A stretch of DNA of 64,000 nt, from the NCBI GenBank assembly GCA_964511535.1, contig CAZEFW010000033.1, forward strand, positions 1 to 64,000, written 5' to 3'. The number at the start of each line of letters is the position of its first letter. Positions within the stretch are counted from its first letter, which is position 1. The position numbers and the translations under genes were made by a program. The notes under the pieces were generated by a model. The model was not told the origin of the DNA. It saw nothing but the letters and a program-made list of their open reading frames with translations, and searched no databases. Shown in pieces: positions 21,107 through 30,297 of this stretch. The DNA comes from CAZCFB01 sp964511535. Its GTDB lineage: Bacteria > Myxococcota_A > Polyangia > GCA-2747355 > CAZCFB01.

Positions 21107-23434
21107 TCAGGCGCCGCCGCCGGGGAGCACCACCGCCCGCTGGCGCTCCGCCTCGGTCAGCCCGCCGAGCGCGGGGTCGTCGGCCACCACCACCGGCAGC
21201 AGGGCGTCCTGCAGGTTCGGCTCCCGGGACATGAGCACCGCCGCGGGGGTGATCACCTGCTCCTCCACGGTGCGGCGCAGCGGCCGCGCGCCGTAGGTCG
21301 GGTGGAAGCCGAGCTGGGCCAGGCGGGTCCTCGCCGCGGCAGAGACCTCCAGCCGCAGCCCCCGCCGGCGCAGCCCGGTGCGCCCCGCGGCCTCCTGCAG
21401 CAGCAGGTCCACGATGGCCTCGATGTCGCCACGATCCAGCGGGCGGAACGGCACCACCTGGTCGATGCGGTTGAATAGCTCGGGGCGGAAGTGCCGGCGC
21501 ACGGCCCGCAGGTAGTCCACCCCCGCGGTGTCGCCGAAGCCGGCCGCCGCGCTCTGGCCCGCGCCGAGGTTGGAGGTCATCACCAGGATGCACATGCGGA
21601 AGTCCACCAGCCGGCCGAGCAGGTCGGTCATGCGCCCCTCGCCCAGCACCCCGAGCAGCAGGTCGAACACCTGGGGGTGGGCCTTCTCGATCTCGGCCAG
21701 CAGCACCAGCGACAGGGGCTGCTGGCGCACCCGCTCGGCCAGGCTCTCCACCCCGCGCCCCGCCTCCAGCAGCCTGTACGCCGCGCCGGGCGCCATGTAC
21801 TCGCTCATGTCGAGCCGGATGAGCCGCCGGTCGTCGCCGTACATGGCCCGGGCCAGCTGCTTGCACAGCTCGGTCTTGCCCACGCCGGTGGGCCCCACGA
21901 ACAGCAGCGTGCCCACCGGCTTGCCCGGGTCATTGAGCCGCGCCTTGAACCGCGCCAGCACCTGCCCGCACGCCTTCGCCCCCACGGGCTGGCCGATGAC
22001 CCGCGCCGACAGCTTGTCCGCCAGGGCCCCGGCGCCGGCGGGCTTGTCGTCGGCGATGAGGTCCACCGGCAGCCCGGAGTTGCGCGAGTAGAGCCGCGCC
22101 ATGTCCCCCGGGTAGACGGTGCCCTGGGTCGCGCCCGCGCCGTCGCGGGCCAGCCAGTCGAGGAAGCGGAACCCCTTGCCCGGGAACCGCTCGCCGCGGG
22201 CGAACAGGTCGAGGTAGAGGGTCAGCCGGCGCAGCGCCTCCGGGTGCAGGGTGAGCTCCGGCGCCACCCGCGCGCGGTACTGGTCGAGGATCCCCGGCAT
22301 CAGCGCCGGGTCGGTCTCGGCCAAACGCACCACCTCGAACTGGTCCATCAGCGTCGGGTGGGTGCGGCGGAAGTGGGTCAGCTCGGCCGGGGAGCACTCG
22401 GCCATCAGGCTCACCTCCCCGGCCACCACCGCCGGCGCCAGCAGGTCCGCGATGGACAGCCCGTCCGGCTGGGGCTTCATGATCCCACCCAGGCGATCCA
22501 CCGCCAGGTAGTCCCCTTCGTGGCGCAGCTCCTCCAGCAGGTCGTAGATGCGCTTCTGCCACATTCCGAGGTAGACCATGCCCGCGATGAGGCGCTCGCC
22601 CGAGGTGCGCCACAGCCGCGGCGCGATGCGGTCCTCCCCCCGCCAGCGCCACAGCTGCCGGGCCAGCTTGCGCACCCAGGTGCTCTTGCCCACCCCCGGC
22701 TCGCCCACCAGCAGCACCGACGGCGGCGGGTAGTGGGAAAAGAGGGGCAGGTGCGGCCGGATGTCCGGCAGCTCCCCCACCACCGCGGGCAGCCGGCGCC
22801 GCCCGGCCAGGGCGGTCAGCTCCACCGCCACCGCCTCGAGCACCTCGAACCGCTCGTCAGCGTCGCCCTCGTCGTCGTCGCCCCCGCGGGTGGTGCGGCG
22901 CAGCAGGTCCGGCGTCCAGGCCACCACCCGCTCCTCGCCCTCGCGCCGAAAGTCGTACAGCCAGCGCGGCTTCTCGCCCAGCAGCGCCGCGCTCACCGCG
23001 TTGCGCAGGGTCTCGGCCGCCACCGAAAGGTCCTCCACCAGCAGCCACCAGCCGAACCGCGGCAGCATCACCCGGTAGTACTCGCCGTCGCCAGCCTCGC
23101 CGCGCATCTTGCAGCAGGCATAGGACAGCGACAGCGGCACCCGCTTGCGCCCCACCACCGGCTGCCCGTCCACCATGGTCTGCGGGAAGATCTCCACCTT
23201 CACCCGGCGCACCTCGAACCGCTCGCTCCACAGGTAGCGCTCGAGCTGCTCCTCCTGCATGTCCAGCTCCATCAGCTGACGCTCCAGCTGATTCAGCACC
23301 GCCTGCTCGTCCTCGCCGTAGGCCGCCGGCGGCGGCCGGTCGAACATCTGGTCCCAGCGGCGCAGCAGGATGCCGCTCACCTTGCCGGCGGTGTGCTGCA
23401 CCAGGTAGACCCGCATGGATCGCCGCGCCGCCAT
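21107..23434 (-). CDS. third Clp-like AAA+ ATPase of the cluster (N-domain + two AAA modules)
   Basis: A 775-aa protein of the ClpA/B class. Residues 1-150 are a beta-rich domain shared with the next two genes. AAA-1 has a good Walker A (GEPGVGKS, 244-251) but its Walker B is YLAVDR (309-314), with Arg in place of the catalytic Glu. AAA-2 has Walker A GPTGVGKT (514-521), RLDMSEYM, sensor 1 MTSNLG, Arg finger region FRPELFNRID and the small-domain YGARPLRR, but Walker B reads LLAEIEKAHP, with the Mg-binding Asp changed to Ala (residue 580). The Clp N-domain and the ClpB middle coiled coil are absent. It is three bases downstream of gene two, so one transcript. It probably joins the other two in a mixed ring or regulates them; function unknown. 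Confidence 0.9.
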   Translation of the reverse strand: MAARRSMRVYLVQHTAGKVSGILLRRWDQMFDRPPPAAYGEDEQAVLNQLERQLMELDMQEEQLERYLWSERFEVRRVKVEIFPQTMVDGQPVVGRKRVPLSLSYACCKMRGEAGDGEYYRVMLPRFGWWLLVEDLSVAAETLRNAVSAALLGEKPRWLYDFRREGEERVVAWTPDLLRRTTRGGDDDEGDADERFEVLEAVAVELTALAGRRRLPAVVGELPDIRPHLPLFSHYPPPSVLLVGEPGVGKSTWVRKLARQLWRWRGEDRIAPRLWRTSGERLIAGMVYLGMWQKRIYDLLEELRHEGDYLAVDRLGGIMKPQPDGLSIADLLAPAVVAGEVSLMAECSPAELTHFRRTHPTLMDQFEVVRLAETDPALMPGILDQYRARVAPELTLHPEALRRLTLYLDLFARGERFPGKGFRFLDWLARDGAGATQGTVYPGDMARLYSRNSGLPVDLIADDKPAGAGALADKLSARVIGQPVGAKACGQVLARFKARLNDPGKPVGTLLFVGPTGVGKTELCKQLARAMYGDDRRLIRLDMSEYMAPGAAYRLLEAGRGVESLAERVRQQPLSLVLLAEIEKAHPQVFDLLLGVLGEGRMTDLLGRLVDFRMCILVMTSNLGAGQSAAAGFGDTAGVDYLRAVRRHFRPELFNRIDQVVPFRPLDRGDIEAIVDLLLQEAAGRTGLRRRGLRLEVSAAARTRLAQLGFHPTYGARPLRRTVEEQVITPAAVLMSREPNLQDALLPVVVADDPALGGLTEAERQRAVVLPGGGA

Positions 23435-23437
23435 GGC

Positions 23438-26400
23438 CTACGCCTCCTCTTCCTGGCGGCTCATGCGCAGCAGCCAGAGGATGCCGAGCCCCTCCTCGAG
23501 GGAGCGCGCGTGCAGGGCCGCGGCGTAGCCGAGGCCGTGGTCGGTCAACTCCAGCGGCGCGCTGCCGGCGCCGCCGGGCGGGTCGAAGCGGTACTCGCGC
23601 ACCAGGGGCAGCAGCCGGTCCGGGTTCTGCGGCAGCGGGTCCTCTCCGCGCTCCAGCGCCTCGGTGAAGCGCGCGGCGGCCGCGGCGTGGACCCGGACAT
23701 GCGCCGCGGGTCCGTCGGTGCGCGGCGCGGGCAGCACGCGCACCCGCAGCACCCGGGAGCCGCCCGCCAGCGAGCTCCACATGTGGCAGCCGGTCTCGCC
23801 GCTGAGCAGGTCAGCCACCCCGAGCCCCACGAGCTCCAGCACCACCATGGTGGGCTCGGGCCGCAGCAGCAGGCCCAGCTCCTCCGGGTCGTCGCCCTCG
23901 TCGATGCCGCCCGGCCGGGCCACGGCGTACCGCTCCAGCTCGCACCGCTGCCCCAGGTAGGCCCGCACCAGCGGCCCGAGCAGGCCCTCCCCCGGCTCCT
24001 CGGTCCGCGGCCCGCCGCCCGGCTCCCAGCCGAGGGGCGCCAGCTCCACCAGCACCGCGTGCTCGCCCGGCTCCTCCGCGCATGCCAGCGCCCGGCGCAG
24101 GAAGGTCACCTCGGCCAGCGCCGACAGCAGCTCCCGCCGCCGGGCCCCCGCCTTGCCGTTGAGGTGGCCGATGCGCCCGCGCAGCCGGGTCAACGACAGG
24201 CGCGCCTCCTCAAGGTTGTGCATGTCCTCGGCGTGCCCGTCCTTGCCCAGGTTGAGCTGCGACAGGTGGAACCGGATCCGCTCTGCCACGCGGCTCAACT
24301 GTTCGCCCTGCAGCAGCTCGTCCAGGTAGTCGAGCTGGGCCGGCAGGCGCGCCCGCAGCTCGCCGATGGGCGCCGACATCAGCGGCTCCAGAGGCAGGTC
24401 CTGCACCGAGCTCTCCGCCTCGGTCAGCGCCTCGGCGTGCAGCCGCATGGCGCCCGCGCTTCCCTCCTCGACGTACAGCCGCAGCACCCGCATGGCCGCC
24501 GCCGGCGCCCCGGCGATGTGGTCGGCCAGCAGCGAGGCGACGTTCTGCTCGAGGAAGCGCTTGAGGGGCCGCGCACCGTACAGCGGGTCGAAGCCCCCGG
24601 CCAGCACCCGGTCGAGCACCCGCCGCGACGGCTCCACGAAGATGGAGCGGTCCCGCAGGCCGCGCCGGGACAGCAGCAGGCCGAGCTCCTTGTCCGCGAT
24701 GCGCCGGGCCACCTCCCGGCCCAGCGGCCGAAACGGCACCAGCCGGTCGATACGGTTGAACAGCTCGGGCGGAAAAAACGCGCGCACCGCCTCGGCCACC
24801 TCGGCCATTACAGCCTCGGGCGCGTCGGTGAAGCCGGCGGGCGCCTGGGACCGCGCCCCCAGGTTGGAGGTCATGATCACCACCGCGTGGGTGTAGTCGG
24901 CCGCCCGCCCGGCCGCGTCGGTGAGCCGCCCCTCGTCGAACAGCTGCAGCAGCAGGTTGAGCACGGACGGGTGCGCCTTCTCGATCTCGTCCAGCAGCAG
25001 CACGCAGAACGGCTCCCGCAGCACCGGCGCCGTGAGCGCCCCGTCGGGAGACAGGCGATCGCCGGTGAGGCGCGCGGCCGCGTCGGGCCCGCCGTACTCG
25101 CTCATGTCGAAGCGCAGCAGCCGCGCCGGGTCGCCGTACAGCTCCCGCGCCAGGGCCCGGGCCAGCTCCGTCTTGCCCGTGCCGGTGGGGCCGGACAGCA
25201 GGTACACGGCGTACGGCCTGCGCGGGTCGGTGAGCCCGGCGGCGATGCGCACGTACAGGTCCCGCGCCGCGGCGATGCCCTCGGGCTGGCCCATGACCCA
25301 GCGGCCCAGGGCCCGCTCCACCTCGGCCGGGTCCACCGGCCGGTCCGGCTCGAGCAGCTCTCGCGGCAGGCCGGTGCGGCGGGACAGGTGCGACAGCAGC
25401 CGCGACAGGTCCACCGTCTCCCCCTCCCCCGCGGCCTCGGCCGAGCGGTAAAGGGCGCGCAGCAGCTCCAGCGCCTTGCCCGGCAGCGCCGCGCCGGGAA
25501 GCAGCGCCCGGGCGTGCTGGATCAGCGGCTCCACCACCATCGGGTCCACCGCCACCTGAGCCCCGCTCTCCAGCCGCCGGGCCTCCTCCATCACCATGCG
25601 GCGGGTCTCCACCGCGCTGGTGGGCTCCACGTGGAGGCGCGAGAAGGCCTGCACGAACGACGGCGCCTCCGCCTCCAGCAGCGCCAGCTGCTCCGGGGTG
25701 CACTCGCCGATCATGGTCACCTCCCCCCGCGCCACGGGCCCGCGGAAGAAGTCGGCCAGGTTCCGGTCGCTGTCCCGCGTGCGCCCGAGCCGCGGGAACG
25801 CCGCCAGGTCCTCGACCCATAGCAGGACGCTCGCCCGCCCCGCGTCGGACAGCAGATCCAGGCAGCGCTGCTCCCAGTCGCCGAGGTAGGACATGCCCGA
25901 GATCACCCGCTGCCCCGACAGGGCCCACACGTGGCGCACCCGGTCCAGGTTGCGGTGGGCCGGGTAGCCGTCCGCCTCCAGCAGGTCGTGCACCGCCCGC
26001 TGCAGCAGGGTGGTCTTGCCCACCTGGGCCTCGCCCACCAGCAGGGTGGAGCGCGGCTGCTTGCCCGCCAGCAGCAACCTCAGCCGCTCCCGGTAGGGCG
26101 TACGGGGCGAGCCGCCGGGCAGCCCCCCCTCTGCGGCGCGCGCGGTCTGGTCCGCGGCCAGCTCCCGCAGCACCTTCATGCCGCCCCGGCGCTTCTTCTT
26201 GCCCGCGAAGAGATCGTTGCGCAGGTCGTCCCACACGCCGGCGCCGCGGTCGGGCAGCTCATCCAGCAGCGAGGGCGCGGCGGCGGAAAACGAGATCATC
26301 TTGATCCGGTCCTTGCCGTCGGTGACCAGGCCGGCCAGATCGTCCTCGTCCAGCGCCGCCCAGGCCGAGGAGAAGTGCTGCGCGGCCAGCTCCGCCAGCG

Positions 26401-26782
26401 CCTCCTCCTGCTCCGGGGCCACCGGGAACCACTCCTCGGGCCGGTACGGGTGGTAGGCCAGCAGCACCCTGCCCTCGGGGCCGGTCCAGCGCGGCTCGAG
26501 CACCAGCGGGAACATGCCGGTGGCCTTGAGCCGTTCGCCGCCGCCGCCCAGGGTCAGCTCCAGCCGCAGGCGCCGCAGCGAGAGCCCGCGGTTGAACGAG
26601 AGCCAGGGCAGCTCGGCGGGTGAGGCCTTGTCCACCCGGGCGCGCAGCCGCTCCACCAGGCGCCGGCGCAGCTTGGCCTCGTTGCGCCCGCGCACCACCT
26701 CGGACAGCGGGCCGAGGGTCAGCGTGGTCATGGCCAGGCGCTTGCCGAACCGGCGCACATAGACGGGGACGGTGATGTTCAT
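23438..26782 (-). CDS. second Clp-like AAA+ ATPase with C-terminal release-factor (PCRF-like) region
   Basis: A 1114-aa protein. Residues 1-145 are the cluster's N-domain. AAA-1 (about 230-470) has Walker A GEAQVGKT and a scrambled Walker B (LLWVEDLAAF). AAA-2 (about 485-770) is intact: GPTGTGKT, LLLDEIEKAHP, MTSNLG, FPPELFNRID, YGARPLKR. Residues about 800-1035 look like domains 1-2 of RF1/RF2: a helical bundle (LDYLDELLQGEQLSRVAERI on), then AVLVELAPLG, LVRAYLGQRCELERYA and VVLELVGLGVADLLSGETG, matching the release-factor AILEIHAGAGG, LLRMYLRWAE and EVKGEYAYGYLKGEAGVHR positions. The GGQ domain is missing. The ATG overlaps the stop of gene one (ATGA). I infer ribosome- or tRNA-site-linked remodelling; not shown. 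Confidence 0.9.
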   Translation of the reverse strand: MNITVPVYVRRFGKRLAMTTLTLGPLSEVVRGRNEAKLRRRLVERLRARVDKASPAELPWLSFNRGLSLRRLRLELTLGGGGERLKATGMFPLVLEPRWTGPEGRVLLAYHPYRPEEWFPVAPEQEEALAELAAQHFSSAWAALDEDDLAGLVTDGKDRIKMISFSAAAPSLLDELPDRGAGVWDDLRNDLFAGKKKRRGGMKVLRELAADQTARAAEGGLPGGSPRTPYRERLRLLLAGKQPRSTLLVGEAQVGKTTLLQRAVHDLLEADGYPAHRNLDRVRHVWALSGQRVISGMSYLGDWEQRCLDLLSDAGRASVLLWVEDLAAFPRLGRTRDSDRNLADFFRGPVARGEVTMIGECTPEQLALLEAEAPSFVQAFSRLHVEPTSAVETRRMVMEEARRLESGAQVAVDPMVVEPLIQHARALLPGAALPGKALELLRALYRSAEAAGEGETVDLSRLLSHLSRRTGLPRELLEPDRPVDPAEVERALGRWVMGQPEGIAAARDLYVRIAAGLTDPRRPYAVYLLSGPTGTGKTELARALARELYGDPARLLRFDMSEYGGPDAAARLTGDRLSPDGALTAPVLREPFCVLLLDEIEKAHPSVLNLLLQLFDEGRLTDAAGRAADYTHAVVIMTSNLGARSQAPAGFTDAPEAVMAEVAEAVRAFFPPELFNRIDRLVPFRPLGREVARRIADKELGLLLSRRGLRDRSIFVEPSRRVLDRVLAGGFDPLYGARPLKRFLEQNVASLLADHIAGAPAAAMRVLRLYVEEGSAGAMRLHAEALTEAESSVQDLPLEPLMSAPIGELRARLPAQLDYLDELLQGEQLSRVAERIRFHLSQLNLGKDGHAEDMHNLEEARLSLTRLRGRIGHLNGKAGARRRELLSALAEVTFLRRALACAEEPGEHAVLVELAPLGWEPGGGPRTEEPGEGLLGPLVRAYLGQRCELERYAVARPGGIDEGDDPEELGLLLRPEPTMVVLELVGLGVADLLSGETGCHMWSSLAGGSRVLRVRVLPAPRTDGPAAHVRVHAAAAARFTEALERGEDPLPQNPDRLLPLVREYRFDPPGGAGSAPLELTDHGLGYAAALHARSLEEGLGILWLLRMSRQEEEA

Positions 26783-29700
26783 GCCGCGCCTCCCCCGCCT
26801 GGCGCCTTGACCGGCAGCGCCCCGCTGTAGAGGTCAGCCAGCTCGCCGCCCACGGCGTAGAGGATGTGCAGCAGCTCGCGGCAAGCGATCTCCTCGAACC
26901 GCTCCCAGTACCGCGCGAGGGCCATGTCCACCTCGTCGTCCTGCAGCGGCAGCAGGCACGGCCCGTCCGGGCGCTTGAAGCGACGGCGCGGCGGCCGGCG
27001 GCGCACCGCCGGCAGGTCAGCCGGGGTGGTCACGGCCAGGGCGTCGTGGTCCCACTCCTCGTCGCCCAGCTCCCAGCGCAGGCAGAGCACGCGCGCCATG
27101 AACAGCGCGGGCTTGTCGCGCCCCGGCAGCCCGTCGTAGCGATGCACGCCGCCCTCCAGCCCCAGGGCCGCGCCGACGTTGGCGCCGCGCACGCGCAGCA
27201 CCAGGTTGGCCCGCGGCCGCTCGACCTTGCCCATCCACTCGGTGATCCAGGCCGCGTCCCGGGGGGGCCCGAAGCGACGCCCCGCCGGCCACGGGATGGC
27301 GTCCCCGGGGCGCGCGCGGTCGCCATCCAGGTGCAGCGTGGCGGTCCAGCCCCGCCTGCCCAGATCGTCCAGCAAGGGCAGCAGCCAGCGGTCCAGGGCG
27401 CGGCCGCCGTCCAGCTCCTGCAGCAGCAGGCTCACGGCGTTGAGCCGCGGCTGCATACAGATCAGCAGGTAGAACAGGTGCGCCCGCAGCTGCCGCAGCA
27501 GCGCCTCCCCCTCCTCCAGGTAGGGCGCGGGGTCCTGCTCGTCCAGGGTGGCCTCCAGGCACAGCTCCTCCACATCGCCCAGCTCCCGGGTCAGCGCCTC
27601 GGCGCGCTCCCAGAGCGTCTTGAGCTGGTGGTGCTCGGTGGACAGCTCGGCCAGCTCCCGCGCCGCCCGCGGGTCGAGCTTGCCCCCTCGCTTGCGGCCG
27701 CCGCCCCGGGTAGCCAGCTGGGCCACCAGGTACTCGATCTGCTCCCGGACCTCCTGCACCTCCTCCAGCTGCATCAGCCGCGCCCCTGCGCGGCGCAGCT
27801 CGCTGACCCGGCTGATGGCGGACCCGATCCCGGCCCGACCAGCCGAGCCCCGGTGCAGCCGCAGCCGCAGCGGCCCGGCGCTGGCCTCGGCCAGGGGCGC
27901 GGTGGCTCCGCGCGGCGCCGGCTCGTCCAGCTCGGCGGCGGCGCCCACCTCGACGCGCCCCCCTCGCGCGGCCCTGGCGTGGCGGCAGAGCATGGCCGCC
28001 GCCGGGGTCACCAGCAGATCCTCCAGCTGCCGCCGCAGCTCCCGGGCGCCGTACTGCTCCGAGACGCCGAGCCGCGCCAGGTGCCCCACGGCGCCGGGCG
28101 TGACCTCAAGGCCGACCCCGGGCTCCGCCAGCCCCCGCCGCAGCTCCAGCCGCTCCACCAGCAGGCCGCAGATCTGCCTCACATGCTCCAGGCCGAGGGC
28201 GTGAAACGGGACCACCCGGTCCAGCCGCCCCACCAGCTCCGGGCGGAACGCCTGGCGCACCTGCTCCATGTAGTACTCCGCGTCGGAGCGCGCGGCCGCC
28301 TCCAGGCCGATGGGCTGGCGCCGGTGGGCGGCGCCCAGGTTGCTGGTCATGATGATGATGGCGTTGTTGAAGTACGCGGTGCGCCCCGCCGCGTCGGTCA
28401 GCCGCCCCTCGCCCAGCACCTGCAGCAGCAGGTCGAACACGGCGGGGTCGGCCTTCTCCACCTCGTCGAGCAGCAGCACGCAGAACGGCTGCTGGCGCAC
28501 CTTGCGGGTCAGCTCCCCCTGATCGCCGCGCTCGTTGCCGCGGATCAACCGCTCGGCCGCGAACGGGTCTGAGTACTCGCTCATGTCGAACCGCGTGAGC
28601 CGCTCATCGGAGCCGAACAGCACGCTGGACAGGGCCCGGGCCACCTCGGTCTTGCCCACCCCCGTGGGCCCCACGAACAGCAGCGAGGCCAGGGGCCGGT
28701 CCGGCGGCTGCAGCCGCGCCTTGACCACGCACAGGATCTCCGCCACCCGGCGCACCGCCTCCTGCTGGCCGCGGACGCGCTCGCCGATGGCGTCGATCAT
28801 CACCTCCAGCTTCAGCGCGCGCTCGTCCCGCAGCAGGAAGGGCGGGATGCCCGTCTGCAGGGCGAAGGCCTGCTCCACCTCGGTGGCCCCGATGACGGCG
28901 CCCTGGGCGTCGGGGGTGGCCTCCTTCATGGCCACGAGCTCCTCGAGCAGGGCCACCGCCTTGCCCGGGTTGTGCTGGTACGGCAGGTAGCGCTCCAGCA
29001 GGTCCAGCAGCGGCCCCACGGCCCCGGGATCCAGCCGGGGCCGGTCCGGGTGACGCTCGCGCTCCTGCTCGCCCCGGCGGATGAGCGCCCGCGCGGTCTG
29101 CTCCGGGTCGAGGGGCTCGATCCGCAGGCGGTGCAGCGGTCCCATGAACCCGGGGTGGCGGCTCTCCAGCAGGTCCAGCGACTCGGGCCGCACCTCGCCC
29201 ACCACCCGCACCCGCTCCTCGTCCAAAAAGGGCCGCATGGCGCTGGCGATGTCCACCATGCCGCCGGCGTGGTCACCGAACAGGTCGGCCAGGCTCTCGA
29301 AGTAGATCACCGCGTCGAGGCTCGCCGCCGCCTCCATCACCCGGCGCACCCGCTCCTGCCACTGGCCCAGCCCGCTCATGCCGGCCACCATCTGGGCCGC
29401 GCTGGTGGCGTACACCGGCCGGCGGTCCTCGTCCTGCAGCTGCGCGGCGATCCAGGCGTGCATCAGGGCGGTCTTGCCCACCCGGGCCGGCGCCACCAGC
29501 GCCACGGACAGGCGCTTGGGCCCGGACAGCAGCGCGGCCAGCTGCTCGAGCTGCTCCTGCCGGCCCTCCAGCGGCGGCAGCGCGTCGTGGGCCACCGTGC
29601 GGTGCAGCGGCGTGGACACCGACTCGAGCACCTCGGCCGCATCGCGCATCCTGCGGGCGCGGGCAGCTGCCCGCCGCACAGAGCGAGCCCGCCCCGCCGG

Positions 29701-30210
29701 CCCCTCGTCGGGCTGCGCCACGGTGACCGACAGCGGCTCGAGCCAGGCGGACCGGGGAGGCAGCAGGCGCGTCAGCTCCAGCGAGGAGAGCTCGCGCGCG
29801 GCCATCATGCGCCGCGTCTCCGCCGCCACCGCGTCGCCCAGCTCGTCGTTGGCGTCCATGTGGAACGTGTGATCCAGCGCGGGCAGCACCACCCAGCGGT
29901 CCCTGCCATGGGGGACCACCACCGCCAGCAGCGTCACGGGCCCTGGCATCTGCAGCCGCGCCGACGTGTGGGGCAGGTGCAGCTCGGCAGACACCTCGTG
30001 CAAGGCCGTGGCCTCCGGGAATACGAAGCCGCTGATCACCTCGGGGCGCTGGTCCGCCAGGTACTCCTCCAGGAAAGTCTCCTGCTCCACCATGGCCTCC
30101 TGGACATCCACCGCGTAGCTGCGCAGAGACAGCTGCGCCAGCGGCGCGCACAGGGCGGTCCCGTCGAACATCTCCTGGACCAGGATCAGCGTGCGGACCT
30201 CGAGGGGCAT
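26779..30210 (-). CDS. first Clp-like AAA+ ATPase with C-terminal release-factor (PCRF-like) region
   Basis: A 1143-aa protein, first gene of the operon. Residues 1-150 are the cluster N-domain. AAA-1 (about 215-460) has APARVGKT as Walker A and VIYFESLADLF in place of Walker B (no Asp). AAA-2 (about 475-740) is intact: GPTGVGKT (514-521), RFDMSEYS, LLLDEVEKADP, MTSNLG, Arg finger region, YGARELRR. Residues about 800-1050 resemble the release-factor PCRF region: a coiled bundle, then AVSLLLQELDGGRALDRWL, and ANLVLRVRGANVGAALGLEG followed by GVHR (1021-1024), closely parallel to the RF pattern GEYAYGYLKGEAGVHR. The C-terminus adds a basic stretch (RRRPPRRRFKRPDG) and a helical tail. No strong ribosome-binding site is seen before ATG 30210. 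Confidence 0.9.
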   Translation of the reverse strand: MPLEVRTLILVQEMFDGTALCAPLAQLSLRSYAVDVQEAMVEQETFLEEYLADQRPEVISGFVFPEATALHEVSAELHLPHTSARLQMPGPVTLLAVVVPHGRDRWVVLPALDHTFHMDANDELGDAVAAETRRMMAARELSSLELTRLLPPRSAWLEPLSVTVAQPDEGPAGRARSVRRAAARARRMRDAAEVLESVSTPLHRTVAHDALPPLEGRQEQLEQLAALLSGPKRLSVALVAPARVGKTALMHAWIAAQLQDEDRRPVYATSAAQMVAGMSGLGQWQERVRRVMEAAASLDAVIYFESLADLFGDHAGGMVDIASAMRPFLDEERVRVVGEVRPESLDLLESRHPGFMGPLHRLRIEPLDPEQTARALIRRGEQERERHPDRPRLDPGAVGPLLDLLERYLPYQHNPGKAVALLEELVAMKEATPDAQGAVIGATEVEQAFALQTGIPPFLLRDERALKLEVMIDAIGERVRGQQEAVRRVAEILCVVKARLQPPDRPLASLLFVGPTGVGKTEVARALSSVLFGSDERLTRFDMSEYSDPFAAERLIRGNERGDQGELTRKVRQQPFCVLLLDEVEKADPAVFDLLLQVLGEGRLTDAAGRTAYFNNAIIIMTSNLGAAHRRQPIGLEAAARSDAEYYMEQVRQAFRPELVGRLDRVVPFHALGLEHVRQICGLLVERLELRRGLAEPGVGLEVTPGAVGHLARLGVSEQYGARELRRQLEDLLVTPAAAMLCRHARAARGGRVEVGAAAELDEPAPRGATAPLAEASAGPLRLRLHRGSAGRAGIGSAISRVSELRRAGARLMQLEEVQEVREQIEYLVAQLATRGGGRKRGGKLDPRAARELAELSTEHHQLKTLWERAEALTRELGDVEELCLEATLDEQDPAPYLEEGEALLRQLRAHLFYLLICMQPRLNAVSLLLQELDGGRALDRWLLPLLDDLGRRGWTATLHLDGDRARPGDAIPWPAGRRFGPPRDAAWITEWMGKVERPRANLVLRVRGANVGAALGLEGGVHRYDGLPGRDKPALFMARVLCLRWELGDEEWDHDALAVTTPADLPAVRRRPPRRRFKRPDGPCLLPLQDDEVDMALARYWERFEEIACRELLHILYAVGGELADLYSGALPVKAPGGGGAA

Positions 30211-30251
30211 GCGGGAAAGTTTACATCAGGTGGGGGCAGGCGGAGGGGGCG

Positions 30252-30297
30252 ACGGCTTTGGCTACGGTGGTTGCGGCTACGGCTACGGCTACGGCTA
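30252..30297. repeat. GGCTAC simple-sequence repeat at the TM2 gene stop
   Basis: Three perfect GGCTAC hexamers and a partial fourth (30275-30297) with looser copies before them. On the minus strand the repeat includes the TAG stop codon of the TM2 gene and fills most of the gap before the Clp-like operon. Confidence 0.8.

Noticed and set aside
21491..25822. Plus-strand open frame of 1443 codons opposite the Clp-like genes
   Set aside because: Composition (runs of Gln, Arg, His) is typical of antisense frames in GC-rich DNA, and the opposite strand has intact AAA+ motifs.
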